Assembly (NCBI GenBank): GCA_964501065.1 | Contig: CAZCRF010000002.1 | Span: 1 to 64,000, forward strand | Origin: Hallerella sp964501065 | GTDB taxonomy: Bacteria; Fibrobacterota; Fibrobacteria; Fibrobacterales; Fibrobacteraceae | Direction of reading: 5' to 3' | Length of the DNA stretch: 64,000 bases | Shown: positions 33,020 through 42,509 of the stretch, piece after piece | How the letters are laid out: the number at the start of each line of letters is the position of its first letter | Numbering within the stretch: the stretch's first letter is position 1 | Notes under the pieces: model-generated | The model's database searches: none | Told to the model about the DNA's origin: nothing | The model's input: only the letters and a program-made list of their open reading frames with translations | Translations under genes and position numbers: made by a program

Positions 33020-34297
33020 ATGACAAAGAATACGGAACCCAAAATCAACTTGCTGGATGCGTTGAAGTCGGTCGTTGAAACGAAGAACATTGACAACTCC
33101 ATCGTGGAAGGTGCGCTCAAGGATGCGCTCATCAATGCCGCCCGCAAGTATTTGAATATCGACAAGCACTTCGACGTGAACATCGACGACGAGACGAACG
33201 AAATCTCGATTGCCCTGGTCGTCGATATTGTCGATGATTATCCGGATTACGATCCGTCGCTTCCCGCCGAAGCCGTCCAAGAAATGGACGAGCATTATAT
33301 GCTGGTGGAACAAGCCAGGGACTTGAACCCCGACGTGCAACCGGGCGACCATCTCGAAATGGAACTTCCCGTCTCCGCCTTCGGCCGTCAAGCCATCCAG
33401 ACGGCGAAGCAACTTTTGATCCAGCGTCTTCGGGACGAGGAACGCCGCAAGGTCGTCGCCACGTATCGGGAACGCATCGGGACGATTGTCAACGGCGAAG
33501 TCCTCCGGATTGAAAAGCGCAACGCAATCGTTTCCATCGGCCGGCAGACGGAAGCCGTCCTTCCCTTCGACCAGCAGTTGCCGAAGGAACGGTTCCAACA
33601 GGGCGGTTCGGTCAAGGCTGTTATTTGGAAGGTGGAGGAGAACGCGAAGAAGGGCACTCCGCAGGTGATTCTTTCCCGGACGGACGAAATGTTCCTTTAC
33701 GAGTTGTTCCGCCAAGAGGTTCCCGAAATCTTTGACGGCTCCGTGGAAGTGCGCGGGGTTGTCCGCGCTCCGGGATATCGGGCGAAGATTTCCGTCGTCG
33801 CCAGGGATTCCCGCATCGACCCTGTCGGGGCTTGCGTCGGCATGAAGGGCGCTAGAGTTCAGGCGATTGTCCGTGAACTCGGCAACGAAAGAATCGACAT
33901 CGTCCACTGGGATCCCGATTTGATCACGTTCATTCGGCATTCCCTCTCCCCCGCCAAAATCATCAAGAGCTTTGAAGTCCCGGGAACGGATCGGGTCGTC
34001 TTGGTCATTGCGGATGAAGACATGCAGCAGGCGATCGGGCGGAACGGGCAAAACATCAAATTGGCTTCGCGCTTGGTGCAACGGGATCTGGCGGTCTTCG
34101 GGGAAAATGAATGGTCTAGCAAGAGCGACGAGGACAAGCAGCGCATTTTGACTCCTCGGCCGAGCGAACTCGCCGCTGCGGAAAAAATTGGGGAAGAGGG
34201 TGGCGACGCGGCGGAAGACGAAGCTCTTGCCAGTGTCGAACCGACACCGGCGGTTGAAGATTCGCCTGTGGACGAGAAATCGGAAGAGGAAGGTTGA
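33020..34297 (+). CDS. nusA: Transcription termination/antitermination factor NusA
   Basis: A 425-aa RNA-polymerase-binding factor. The N-terminal domain (1-130) is followed by S1 (about 135-200: GTIVNGEVLRIEKRNAIVSI), then two KH domains with DPVGACVGMKGARVQAIVREL and QQAIGRNGQNIKLAS. An acidic tail (about 375-425) replaces the repeat domains of E. coli NusA. It controls pausing, termination and rRNA antitermination. It is 14 nt after rimP and 25 nt before infB. Confidence 0.95.
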   Translation: MTKNTEPKINLLDALKSVVETKNIDNSIVEGALKDALINAARKYLNIDKHFDVNIDDETNEISIALVVDIVDDYPDYDPSLPAEAVQEMDEHYMLVEQARDLNPDVQPGDHLEMELPVSAFGRQAIQTAKQLLIQRLRDEERRKVVATYRERIGTIVNGEVLRIEKRNAIVSIGRQTEAVLPFDQQLPKERFQQGGSVKAVIWKVEENAKKGTPQVILSRTDEMFLYELFRQEVPEIFDGSVEVRGVVRAPGYRAKISVVARDSRIDPVGACVGMKGARVQAIVRELGNERIDIVHWDPDLITFIRHSLSPAKIIKSFEVPGTDRVVLVIADEDMQQAIGRNGQNIKLASRLVQRDLAVFGENEWSSKSDEDKQRILTPRPSELAAAEKIGEEGGDAAEDEALASVEPTPAVEDSPVDEKSEEEG

Positions 34298-34322
34298 TAG
34301 CCTTATTGGAGCAAAAGCATAG

Positions 34323-37300
34323 ATGAGTAACGAAATCAAAATCACACCGGGCGAATGGGCCAAGAAGCATGGAGTCGATGCCAGTCGAGTCGTTTCCCTT
34401 CTGCATGAAAATGGCGTGCAAGTTTTGACTCCTTTTACGGATGTTCCCTTGGTGGCTTTTGCTTCAATCGAAGCCCAAGTGATGGAAGAAAAGGCGAAAC
34501 TGGAAGCGCGCAAGGCGAAGGCCGCCGGTCTTCGCAAGAACTTGAAGAAGAACGCGCCGGAAGAGAAAGACGCTGAGCCGCGCCCTGCGGTTCAAGGGAC
34601 GACATCCGCGTCATCGGGTCGTCGCACGATCACTTCCAAGTTCAAAGGGGGAAGCGTCAAGTTGACGAGATCCGCCTCGGCGAACCGCCCCGTTGCAAAA
34701 CCCGCTGTGGAAAAGAGTGTTCCCGCGGCTCCCGCTCCGAAGCCAGTGGCTCCGAATCCCCCGGCGGCTGTGTCCGTGCCTTCAAAACCTTCGTCGAATC
34801 AAACGGCGGCTGCTCCGAGTCTTCCCGTTTCGGCGAAGACTCCCGAAGTTTCCCGGGAACAAGCTCCTGAGGCTGCGCCTCCGAGTCGTCCGGCCCCGGC
34901 TGTGCAACCTGCGACGCCCCCGGCGGCAAAGGCTCCGGCGAATCCGGCGCCTGTCGCGCCCGCCAGGCCATCCGTCGTCAAGGCGACTCCGGTCGGCGAA
35001 CTTCGCCAGGTGGAGATGAAGGCCCAGGTCTTCAAACCGGACGCGGCGATTCTCGCCCGCATTGAAAAGTCCAAGCAACAGGCGGCAATGCATCGGCGGA
35101 ATGGCGGTTCTGGCCAAGGTTACACGGGGCATTTCGGCCCTGGGGCCGGCAGCGGAAATTACCGCAGCGGCAACGGTGGACGCACAAGAAGCTCTTCGGG
35201 GACGGGAACCGGCACGCGTTCCTTCGGCGGAACGGCTCGGACGGGGCGTTTCCCCGGTCAGAACATGCAGGACGTCTTTGCCAATGCCCAGAACAATGCG
35301 GCGAACGGCAACCGTTTCGGTGCAAGCGGCAAGCCGGGGCAGACCCGTGGCGGCGGAAGCGCGGATCGTTTCAAGGGGAAGCGCGGCAAGAACGGTCGCG
35401 ACGGCAAGGACAACCGCTTTGAACAGGGGGAACAGCAAGATGCCGTCCGGCAGAACGTTTCCCGCGTGATGGCCTCGCTGTCGAAGAATCCCGTCAAGAA
35501 GGTCTATCACAAGGACAAGAGTTCGGCGGACTCCGGCGAGCAGAAGAAAATCTTGAAGACTTCCGACTTCATCACGGTGGGGGAACTCGCCGGGATGATG
35601 GATCAGATGCCGGCTCGCGTCATTGCCAAGTGCATGGAAATGGGCATGATGGTGACTATCAATGCCAGATTGGATTTCGAAACGATTCAAGTGCTTGCGG
35701 ACGAATTCGGGTATGAAGCCCAATTGATGGAAGAGTATGACGAAGACGTCTTGGGGGTCGAAGAAGAAAAGGCGGAAGACTTGGAACCGCGTCATCCTGT
35801 CGTGACCGTGATGGGGCACGTGGACCACGGAAAGACGTCCCTTCTCGATTGGATTCGCAAGACCCATGTCGTCTCTGGGGAATCGGGCGGCATTACGCAG
35901 CACATCGGTGCGTATGAAGTGACCACTTCCGTGGGGAAGGTGACCTTCCTCGATACGCCGGGGCACGAAGCCTTTAGCGCCATGCGCGCCAGAGGTTCCC
36001 AAGTGACGGATGTGATTGTATTGGTCGTCGCGGCGGATTCCATGGTGATGCCCCAGACGGTGGAGTCCATTGAACTCGCGAAACGCGAAAAAGTCCCGCT
36101 AGTCATCGCCATCACCAAGATGGACTTGCCGACAGCCAATCCGGACAAGATTCGTTCCCAGTTGGCGGACCGCGGCGTCGAAGTGGAGCAGTGGGGCGGA
36201 AGCGTCAGCTGCATCGAAGTCTCGGCGAGAACCGGGCAGGGAATGCCGCAGCTTTTGGAAACTTTGGCTTTGGAAGCCGAAGTCCTTGAACTCAAGGCCT
36301 CGAAAACGGCTCGCGCCCGCGGAGCGGTTGTCGAATCCAAGCTCGATGCGGGCAAGGGCTCCATGGCGACCATCTTGATCCAGAATGGGACTCTCCATGT
36401 GGGCGACCCGTTCGTTTGCGGAATTTATGCGGGGCGCGTCCGCGCCATGTTCGATGACCGTGGAAAACAGATGAAGCAGGCCGGGCCTTCCACTCCGTGT
36501 CAAGTCTTGGGCTTTGACGGTACGCCGCAGGCCGGTGACGAACTTGCCGTTGTCGAAGACGAGAAGACTGCGCGTGAAATCGCCTCCAAGCGTCGGATGG
36601 CCGCGCGCGAACGCGATTTGCGCGCCCGCAAATCCATCTCTCTCGAATCCACTTACGAAGGCGTCAAGAACGGCACTGTTTCGGAATTGAATTTGATTAT
36701 CAAGGCGGACGTGGGTGGTTCTTCGGAAGCCATCGCCGCAAGCCTTGAGAAACTTTCGAACAGCGAAGTCAAGGTGAACATCATTCGCAAGGGCGTCGGC
36801 GCCATCACGGATTCCGACATCTTGCTCGCTTCGACGTCCCAAGCGGTGATTGTCGCCTTCCATTTGATGCCGTCGTTCTCCATCCGCGAAATGGCGCAGA
36901 AGGAAGGCGTCCAAATCAAGACTTACCGCGTCATTTACGAAATCATCGACGATATCAAGAATACGGTGGAAGGGCTTCTCAAGCCGACGACTCGCGAGGA
37001 ACTCACGGGCGAAGCGGAAATCCGCCAAGTGTTCCGGATCCCGAAGGTCGGCCTTATCGCAGGCTGCATGGTGACGGACGGCGAAGTGGACCGCAACAGC
37101 CGTGTGCACGTTTACCGCAACGGCGTCGAATTGGGTACGACTGTCGTCCAATCCCTCAAACGCCACAAGGACGACGTGAAGTCCGTCGCGCGCGGCTTTG
37201 AATGCGGCATCGGCCTGAAGGGCTACGACAACTTGGAAGAGGGCGATACGCTGATGTTCTTCAAGGAAGTCACCGTGGCGCGGACTTTGGCCGACGTCGC

Positions 37301-37373
37301 CCGCGATGAAGCTGCCGCCAAGGCTCTCGCCGATGCGAAGAAAGCCGCCGAAGGAAAAAAGGAGAACGCTTGA
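34323..37373 (+). CDS. infB: Translation initiation factor IF-2
   Basis: A 1016-aa GTPase that brings initiator tRNA to the 30S subunit. The N-terminal IF2_N-like segment (1-50) is followed by a long Ala/Pro/Lys-rich and Gly/Arg/Asn-rich disordered region (about 60-390). The G domain starts near 485 with GHVDHGKTSLLDW, then DTPGHEAFSAMRARG and ITKMDLP. Domains II, III and IV follow, ending in a Lys/Ala-rich tail. It is longer than E. coli IF-2 (890 aa), mainly through the disordered linker. Its stop overlaps the rbfA start. Confidence 0.96.
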   Translation: MSNEIKITPGEWAKKHGVDASRVVSLLHENGVQVLTPFTDVPLVAFASIEAQVMEEKAKLEARKAKAAGLRKNLKKNAPEEKDAEPRPAVQGTTSASSGRRTITSKFKGGSVKLTRSASANRPVAKPAVEKSVPAAPAPKPVAPNPPAAVSVPSKPSSNQTAAAPSLPVSAKTPEVSREQAPEAAPPSRPAPAVQPATPPAAKAPANPAPVAPARPSVVKATPVGELRQVEMKAQVFKPDAAILARIEKSKQQAAMHRRNGGSGQGYTGHFGPGAGSGNYRSGNGGRTRSSSGTGTGTRSFGGTARTGRFPGQNMQDVFANAQNNAANGNRFGASGKPGQTRGGGSADRFKGKRGKNGRDGKDNRFEQGEQQDAVRQNVSRVMASLSKNPVKKVYHKDKSSADSGEQKKILKTSDFITVGELAGMMDQMPARVIAKCMEMGMMVTINARLDFETIQVLADEFGYEAQLMEEYDEDVLGVEEEKAEDLEPRHPVVTVMGHVDHGKTSLLDWIRKTHVVSGESGGITQHIGAYEVTTSVGKVTFLDTPGHEAFSAMRARGSQVTDVIVLVVAADSMVMPQTVESIELAKREKVPLVIAITKMDLPTANPDKIRSQLADRGVEVEQWGGSVSCIEVSARTGQGMPQLLETLALEAEVLELKASKTARARGAVVESKLDAGKGSMATILIQNGTLHVGDPFVCGIYAGRVRAMFDDRGKQMKQAGPSTPCQVLGFDGTPQAGDELAVVEDEKTAREIASKRRMAARERDLRARKSISLESTYEGVKNGTVSELNLIIKADVGGSSEAIAASLEKLSNSEVKVNIIRKGVGAITDSDILLASTSQAVIVAFHLMPSFSIREMAQKEGVQIKTYRVIYEIIDDIKNTVEGLLKPTTREELTGEAEIRQVFRIPKVGLIAGCMVTDGEVDRNSRVHVYRNGVELGTTVVQSLKRHKDDVKSVARGFECGIGLKGYDNLEEGDTLMFFKEVTVARTLADVARDEAAAKALADAKKAAEGKKENA

Positions 37374-37744
37374 TGCCCCGCGGTTCCCGAAGACAGTTTC
37401 CGCGGACGGTTCGTTTGGACGAACAGTTTCGCGAAGAAATCAGCAAGCTTCTGGTGAAGGGGCTGAAGGATCCGCGGATTGGATTCGTGACCATCAGTCG
37501 GGTGGAAATTTCAAACGACTTGAGCTTTGCCAAGGTCTTCATTTCCGTCCTCGGCTCGGATCGCGAAAAGGCGGCGTCCCTCATCGGGCTTCGCAATTCC
37601 GCGGGATTCATCCGCTCTTACCTGGGCAAGGCTCTCAAGATTCGCAAGACTCCCCAGTTGAACTTCCTCTTGGACGAGAGCTTGGATTATGCGTCGCATA
37701 TCGAAGAGATTCTTGCCGAATTGAAGGAACGGGGTGAACTTTAG
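37373..37744 (+). CDS. rbfA: 30S ribosome-binding factor RbfA
   Basis: A 123-aa KH-fold protein that helps mature the 5' end of 16S rRNA. The family signature is clear: EEISKLLVKGLKDPRIGFVTISRVE, then LSFAKVFISVLGS and a C-terminal IRKTPQLNFLLDESLDYASHIEEIL. The ATG overlaps the infB stop by 1 nt and has GGAG 8 nt upstream. It overlaps truB by 11 nt. Confidence 0.94.
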   Translation: MPRGSRRQFPRTVRLDEQFREEISKLLVKGLKDPRIGFVTISRVEISNDLSFAKVFISVLGSDREKAASLIGLRNSAGFIRSYLGKALKIRKTPQLNFLLDESLDYASHIEEILAELKERGEL

Positions 37745-38669
37745 GCAGCCTCCTTCGGGATTGATTCTTTTGGACAAGCCGGAAGGCGTGACGTCTTGCA
37801 ACGCCCTTTTCCCCATTCGCAAAATCTTCCAGACGCGAAGGGTGGGGCATGCGGGCTCCTTGGACATGCGGGCTTCCGGATTGATTGTCGCTGCTGTCGG
37901 CAGGGCGACGCGCCTTCTCCCTTTTGTGGAAGCGGGGGAAAAGTCCTATGTGTTCAACGCCCATTTCGGCTATTCCACGAGGACGGACGAATGGGACGGG
38001 GAACTGCTTGAGCAGGACTTCGCCTTGGGGACCATTTCCGAAACGGACGTGCAAAACGTCGTTCCCCGATTCTTGGGGAAGATTCGCCAAGTCCCGCCGG
38101 ATTTCAGTGCAGTCAAGCTGAACGGGAAGCGGGCTTCCGATTTGAAACGGAAGGGGCGTCACGTGGAACTTTCCGCGCGGGAAATTTTCATCCGGGATTT
38201 GCGCGTGGAAGGCCTTGCGGAACTCCCCGGGAATGCGACGGGAACAGCCCGGGCTTCGTATCGATTCTCCTGTACTTGTTCGAAGGGGACTTATATCCGC
38301 GCCTTGGTGCGCGACATGGCGAAAGCTCTGGGCACTTTCGGGGCTGTTTCAGGAATCCGTCGGACGCGAATCGGGCATTTGGATGTGGCGGATGCGGTGA
38401 AACCGGAGAATTTGGGCGAAAGTTCCCTGTTGAAGCCACAGGATTGCATGGGTTTTCCCGTCGTCGAAGTGACGGATCGACAGGTGGAAGCTTTGAAGAA
38501 CGGCCGCTCCGTGACTTGGAACGGAGATATCCCCGAATCGCCGGAATCGGTGGTGGGGCGGGAAAACGTTCTCTTGGCGGTGGGTAAGGATGGACTCGCC
38601 AAGGCGGGCTGTTCTTGGGAAAGCGGCAGGCTGGTTCCCAAATTTTACCTGGGGAGCGAAGATGGCTGA
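37734..38669 (+). CDS. truB: tRNA pseudouridine-55 synthase
   Basis: A 311-aa enzyme making pseudouridine 55 in the T-loop of tRNA. It starts SGLILLDKPEGVTS; the catalytic Asp is in GHAGSLDMRASGLI (more usual: GHTGTLDPxATGVL). Further blocks are GEKSYVFNAHFGYSTRTDEWDG, VPRFLGKIRQVPPDFSAVK and CSKGTYIRALVRDMA. The GTG start at 37734 lies inside the end of rbfA. It overlaps ribF by 8 nt. Confidence 0.94.
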   Translation: MNFRQPPSGLILLDKPEGVTSCNALFPIRKIFQTRRVGHAGSLDMRASGLIVAAVGRATRLLPFVEAGEKSYVFNAHFGYSTRTDEWDGELLEQDFALGTISETDVQNVVPRFLGKIRQVPPDFSAVKLNGKRASDLKRKGRHVELSAREIFIRDLRVEGLAELPGNATGTARASYRFSCTCSKGTYIRALVRDMAKALGTFGAVSGIRRTRIGHLDVADAVKPENLGESSLLKPQDCMGFPVVEVTDRQVEALKNGRSVTWNGDIPESPESVVGRENVLLAVGKDGLAKAGCSWESGRLVPKFYLGSEDG

Positions 38670-39540
38670 TGTGCAACGGGCGGTGACGGTGGGCAATTTC
38701 GACGGTTGTCATCTCGGTCATCAGGAAATTTTCCAGATTCTCCGCAACGAGGCGAAAGCGCGGAATCTTTTGCCGACGGTGGTTTCGTTTGAACCGCACA
38801 CGCGTCACGTGCTGGGCATTCCCGGACATCCTCCGCTTCTCACGACGACGGAGGAAAAGGCCGCCTTCGTGAAGTCCCTGGGGCTGGATTTTGTCGTGCT
38901 GCCCTTTTCCCGGAACGTCGCGGCGGAGCCTTACCAGAAATTCTTGAAAGAGGAAATCTTGGGGAAGTTGTCGGCGAAGTTCCTGGTCTTGGGGCACGAC
39001 CACCGTTTCGGGGCGGCGGGCAAGGGCAGCTTTGACGCCATTCTTTCCGCATTCCCGGAAATCTCCGCCATCCAGGTCTCTGCGAAGTACAAGGACGGCG
39101 AAATTTTGAATTCTTCGCGGATTCGGGATGCCTTGGAAAAGGGCGCGGTCGATCGGGCGACGACTTTTTTGGGGCGGCCTTACCGTATGCACGGGATTGT
39201 CGTTTCCGGGAAACGCCTCGGCCGCACGATTGGATTCCCGACGGCGAATGTACAAACGGGAATGTTCAAGCTCCTTCCCAAATTCGGCTCTTATGTCGCC
39301 GTGGCGCGGCTTCAAGACGGTTCGGCGCATCGGTCTGTCGTCAATGTCGGGCTTCAACCGTCCATCGGAAATCTGCCGCTTGCCGTGGAAGCCCACATCT
39401 TGGATTTTGACGGGGATATTTACGGGCAGAAAATCGACCTGGACCTTCTCGCGTTCATCCGGGCGGAACAGAAGTTCGCCTCTCTCGATGCGCTCAAATG
39501 GCAAATCGGCATGGATGCGGATTTTGCCCGAAATTATTGA
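38662..39540 (+). CDS. ribF: Bifunctional riboflavin kinase/FAD synthetase
   Basis: A 292-aa enzyme. The N-terminal nucleotidyltransferase part has TVGNFDGCHLGHQEIF, SFEPHTRHVL, LGHDHRFGAAGKG and the NSSRIRDAL block; the C-terminal kinase domain has GRTIGFPTANV and GLQPSIGNLPLAVEAHILDF. It makes FMN and FAD. The ATG at 38662 follows GGGGAG and lies within the last codons of truB. It is the last gene of the rimP-ribF operon; rpsO does not follow. Confidence 0.94.
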   Translation: MADVQRAVTVGNFDGCHLGHQEIFQILRNEAKARNLLPTVVSFEPHTRHVLGIPGHPPLLTTTEEKAAFVKSLGLDFVVLPFSRNVAAEPYQKFLKEEILGKLSAKFLVLGHDHRFGAAGKGSFDAILSAFPEISAIQVSAKYKDGEILNSSRIRDALEKGAVDRATTFLGRPYRMHGIVVSGKRLGRTIGFPTANVQTGMFKLLPKFGSYVAVARLQDGSAHRSVVNVGLQPSIGNLPLAVEAHILDFDGDIYGQKIDLDLLAFIRAEQKFASLDALKWQIGMDADFARNY

Positions 39541-39735
39541 CGGCTCTCGCACAACGAACGGAACGTGAGCTGCGTCACAATTCGTAGTCGTTTCTAGAAG
39601 GGCTTTCCTTGAATTTGGAAAAATTTCCCGTTCGAGGGGAATCCTTCTGCGGACGGCGTTTTGCAGATTTTTGTATTTTGTGTATTTTCTTTTGAAAGAT
39701 GAATTTTGATGTGAAAAGTTTTTGACAGGTGGCCA

Positions 39736-41439
39736 ATGGGCGAAGTGGACGAAAATATCGATTATGCCAAGTGGAAGCGCGTCGTGACCACGACTCAGCT
39801 CATTTTGATGGGGTTGATTTTCGTCATCGAAGCGTTGAACAACGCCATCCTTTATGTCACGCGCTCGCAGGGATACGGCCCCGAGACGATTGTCGAGAAG
39901 CTCCTTCGCTATTTTGTATTGACGACGGCTGTCAATTTGGCGGCTTTTTTCGCGGGACAGTGGTTGGTGCGGCGGACGTCCAACGTGGACGTGCAAAAAG
40001 TAGTCCTGGTGATGGCGACCGAATTGATTTGTACGAATGTCGCCTTTTCCCATTACCAGTTTTCGATAGCCTTTGCGATGTTTTTAATTCCCAACTTGCT
40101 CTGCATTCTTTATGAAGACGTGAAGTTGCTCAATGGGACGTTTGTCGTCAGCTTGGCGGGGCTTTCCGTCGCGGGGCTTGCAAGGTCATTGGATGCGGAA
40201 TACAACCAGTACGCCATTCCGGAAGTCGTCATTGCGGCGGCCATTCTCCTCGGCGGTTATTTGATTTTGAAAATCGTCCTGCAAACATTGAAAGAGCACA
40301 GCCGGGAACTTCGGATAGCCCAAGCGGAAGTGACGGAAATTCGGCGGAAGGAGGAAATGGCGAAGGTCACCATTCGCATCATGGACACTCTCGCGCAGAC
40401 GATAGACGCCAAGGACAAATATACGAACGGGCATTCGTTCCGCGTCTCCGTTTATTCGACGCGTCTTGCCAAAGCTTTGGGGTACAGCGACAAGGATGTG
40501 GAAATCTTGCGTTGCGATGCGTTGCTTCACGATATTGGGAAAATAGGCGTGCCGGATTCCATCTTGAACAACCCCGGAAAGCTGAGCCCGATCGAATTTG
40601 ACGTCATCAAGTCGCATGCGGCCATCGGGGCGGAGATTCTCAAGGACTTGGCCATTTTGCCATACGCTTCGGAAGTTGCCGGCGAACATCATGAACGGTA
40701 TGATGGGAAAGGCTACCCGAAAGGGAAACGCGGCGAGGAGATAGCCCCGTTTGCAAGAATCGTCTCCATTGCCGACGCTTACGACGCGATGAATTCCGAT
40801 CGCATTTATCGCAAGGCTTTGTCCCGGGAGGTGATTCGCGAGCAATTAGTCAAGGGACGTGGGACTCAGTTCGACCCGAAATTCTTGGACGCTTTTCTGA
40901 AACTTTTTGACGAGGGAAAATTGGATGTCACCCAGGAAAATCCCACGTTCAATTTGGCGTTTGCCAATCGAACGGTTTCAAATGACATTGCGCTATTCGT
41001 GGAGAGCTTGCAGCAAGGGCAAAATGTTTCCGGAGCTTTTTCCCTTTCGATTGAGGGGTTTCGGCAAATTTTCGCCTATACGAAACAGCTTGAACGGCGC
41101 TACAAAAGTTCCTTTGAACTGATCGTGATTTCTGCGGAAAAGTCTGCGGAGGCGATTCTTTCTGAAAATGATGAACGGCGCTTTTCCGACGCGATTGAAA
41201 TCGCCATTCGCAAGAATATCCGGATGGTGGACGTCTACGCCCGATTCTCGAATCGTTTGCATCTAGTCCTTTTGACGAATGCGGGCGAGAACAATGTCGA
41301 TATGATCATTCGGCGGATTACTTTCGATTACGGCAAACAGGATCCGTCGGGGAAGTTCCGGCTGAAGTATGAATTCCAGAAGAGGAAGCGCGGGCTAGAT
41401 GGGGGAGGTCAATCCCCGTCGATGCAGCGGACGGAATAG
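39736..41439 (+). CDS. Membrane HD-GYP phosphodiesterase with degenerate GGDEF-like C-terminus
   Basis: A 567-aa protein. About six N-terminal membrane helices (20-185) form a sensor. A short coiled coil precedes the HD-GYP domain (about 210-390), with NGHSFRVSVY, LLHDIGKIGVPD, GEHHERYDGKGYPKG and the downstream IADAYDAMNSDRIYR; all metal ligands look present. It should degrade cyclic di-GMP. The C-terminal 110 residues (SFELIVISAEK...RFSNRLHLVLL) have the strand order of a GGDEF domain without its signature loop. The 195-bp gap upstream holds only TATTTTG-like promoter sequence. The 3' end overlaps the convergent FISUMP gene by 31 nt. Confidence 0.85.
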   Translation: MGEVDENIDYAKWKRVVTTTQLILMGLIFVIEALNNAILYVTRSQGYGPETIVEKLLRYFVLTTAVNLAAFFAGQWLVRRTSNVDVQKVVLVMATELICTNVAFSHYQFSIAFAMFLIPNLLCILYEDVKLLNGTFVVSLAGLSVAGLARSLDAEYNQYAIPEVVIAAAILLGGYLILKIVLQTLKEHSRELRIAQAEVTEIRRKEEMAKVTIRIMDTLAQTIDAKDKYTNGHSFRVSVYSTRLAKALGYSDKDVEILRCDALLHDIGKIGVPDSILNNPGKLSPIEFDVIKSHAAIGAEILKDLAILPYASEVAGEHHERYDGKGYPKGKRGEEIAPFARIVSIADAYDAMNSDRIYRKALSREVIREQLVKGRGTQFDPKFLDAFLKLFDEGKLDVTQENPTFNLAFANRTVSNDIALFVESLQQGQNVSGAFSLSIEGFRQIFAYTKQLERRYKSSFELIVISAEKSAEAILSENDERRFSDAIEIAIRKNIRMVDVYARFSNRLHLVLLTNAGENNVDMIIRRITFDYGKQDPSGKFRLKYEFQKRKRGLDGGGQSPSMQRTE

Positions 41440-42509
41440 CCGTTTCCCGGATTCGGCGCCAGTTCGCGGACCATATTGTCGCCCATGCGTCCGAGCACCC
41501 AAATCCAGATGGTCGCGTTGCGGCCGTTTTGAGAGCTCCAGAATGCCGTGTACTCCCCCATTTCCACATAGCGGTGACCGCGTCCGACGACTTCGCGCCT
41601 TCCCGATCCGAACGCCGTGAAACCGTAGTCGTCCGTTCCGCCGCCGCCTTGCCAACCGGACTTCGCTTTCAACTTGGATGCGAAGGCTTCGCATTTTTGG
41701 ACGCCGTCGTAGCAACCCGTGAGACCTGTCAGCATATCCTGCCATTCCCTGTCGCGCGGCAGGTGGAAACCTTTGGGGCAAGCCTTTCTCGCGCCTTCGA
41801 GCGAATAGAGGCGGCCGCTGCGGTTGCAGTAAATGTCCTTGTCGTCGTAGCACCAGGATTCGCCGGGGATGTTGTAGTTCATGTTCTGGGCAATCCAAGT
41901 GCGGCCGTCAATCTTGATGGTGCGGTAGGTCTGCCCGTCGCGCTTGTCCGTGATTGCGCCCGAATTCCGCTTGACTTCGGCGAAGTGTTCCTGTTCCTCG
42001 ATGCGGAATTCCGCCATTTTTTCGCGTTGCCTTTGTTCCGATTTTTCGCGGTTCTTTTGCCACCACTTTTGGGCTTCCGGATTTTTGAACTTGACTTTCA
42101 AATTCCGCAGCGCATAGACTTCATCCCCGCAGGCGATGTCGACTCCCTTGATGTCCGTAATCAGTTCTTCCTTGCCGAACTTCTGCGGCCCGAGGACGTA
42201 AGAAATCCAAGCTTCGCGTGTCTTGTTGCAAAGCCCGTAGAAGCGCTTGTTCTCTATCGTGTCCGCCGGGACTTTCATTTCGCCAGAAACGGCAAAGTCG
42301 AAGTTCCCGCCTTTTACGGCAAAAGAAACGGGCTGCTTTTCCCCGAAGTATTCGTAGGTGAAGAATCGGACTTGCCCGACGATGGGCGCGCTTTCGTATT
42401 CGCCGCGTCCTTCCGCATGGAATATCGCGTCCCACGATTTGGGCGGAGTGGCCAAGAGTTCCGCCGTGACGGCGCAGAAAACAATGCCGAAAATTTTGAA
42501 GGGGTGCAT
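41409..42509 (-). CDS. FISUMP-domain secreted protein
   Basis: A 366-aa protein with a signal peptide (FKIFGIVFCAVTAELLA). A lineage-specific N-terminal domain (about 20-180) with several Cys is followed by a charged helical linker rich in Arg and Glu. The C-terminal TIGR02145 domain has RTIKIDGRTWIAQNMNYN, CPKGFHLPRDREWQDM, DDYGFTAFGSG and the final GYSVRCID. The role is unknown; proteins with this domain are abundant on Fibrobacter cells. AAGGA stands before the ATG, which directly follows hemB. Confidence 0.8.
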   Translation of the reverse strand: MHPFKIFGIVFCAVTAELLATPPKSWDAIFHAEGRGEYESAPIVGQVRFFTYEYFGEKQPVSFAVKGGNFDFAVSGEMKVPADTIENKRFYGLCNKTREAWISYVLGPQKFGKEELITDIKGVDIACGDEVYALRNLKVKFKNPEAQKWWQKNREKSEQRQREKMAEFRIEEQEHFAEVKRNSGAITDKRDGQTYRTIKIDGRTWIAQNMNYNIPGESWCYDDKDIYCNRSGRLYSLEGARKACPKGFHLPRDREWQDMLTGLTGCYDGVQKCEAFASKLKAKSGWQGGGGTDDYGFTAFGSGRREVVGRGHRYVEMGEYTAFWSSQNGRNATIWIWVLGRMGDNMVRELAPNPGNGYSVRCIDGD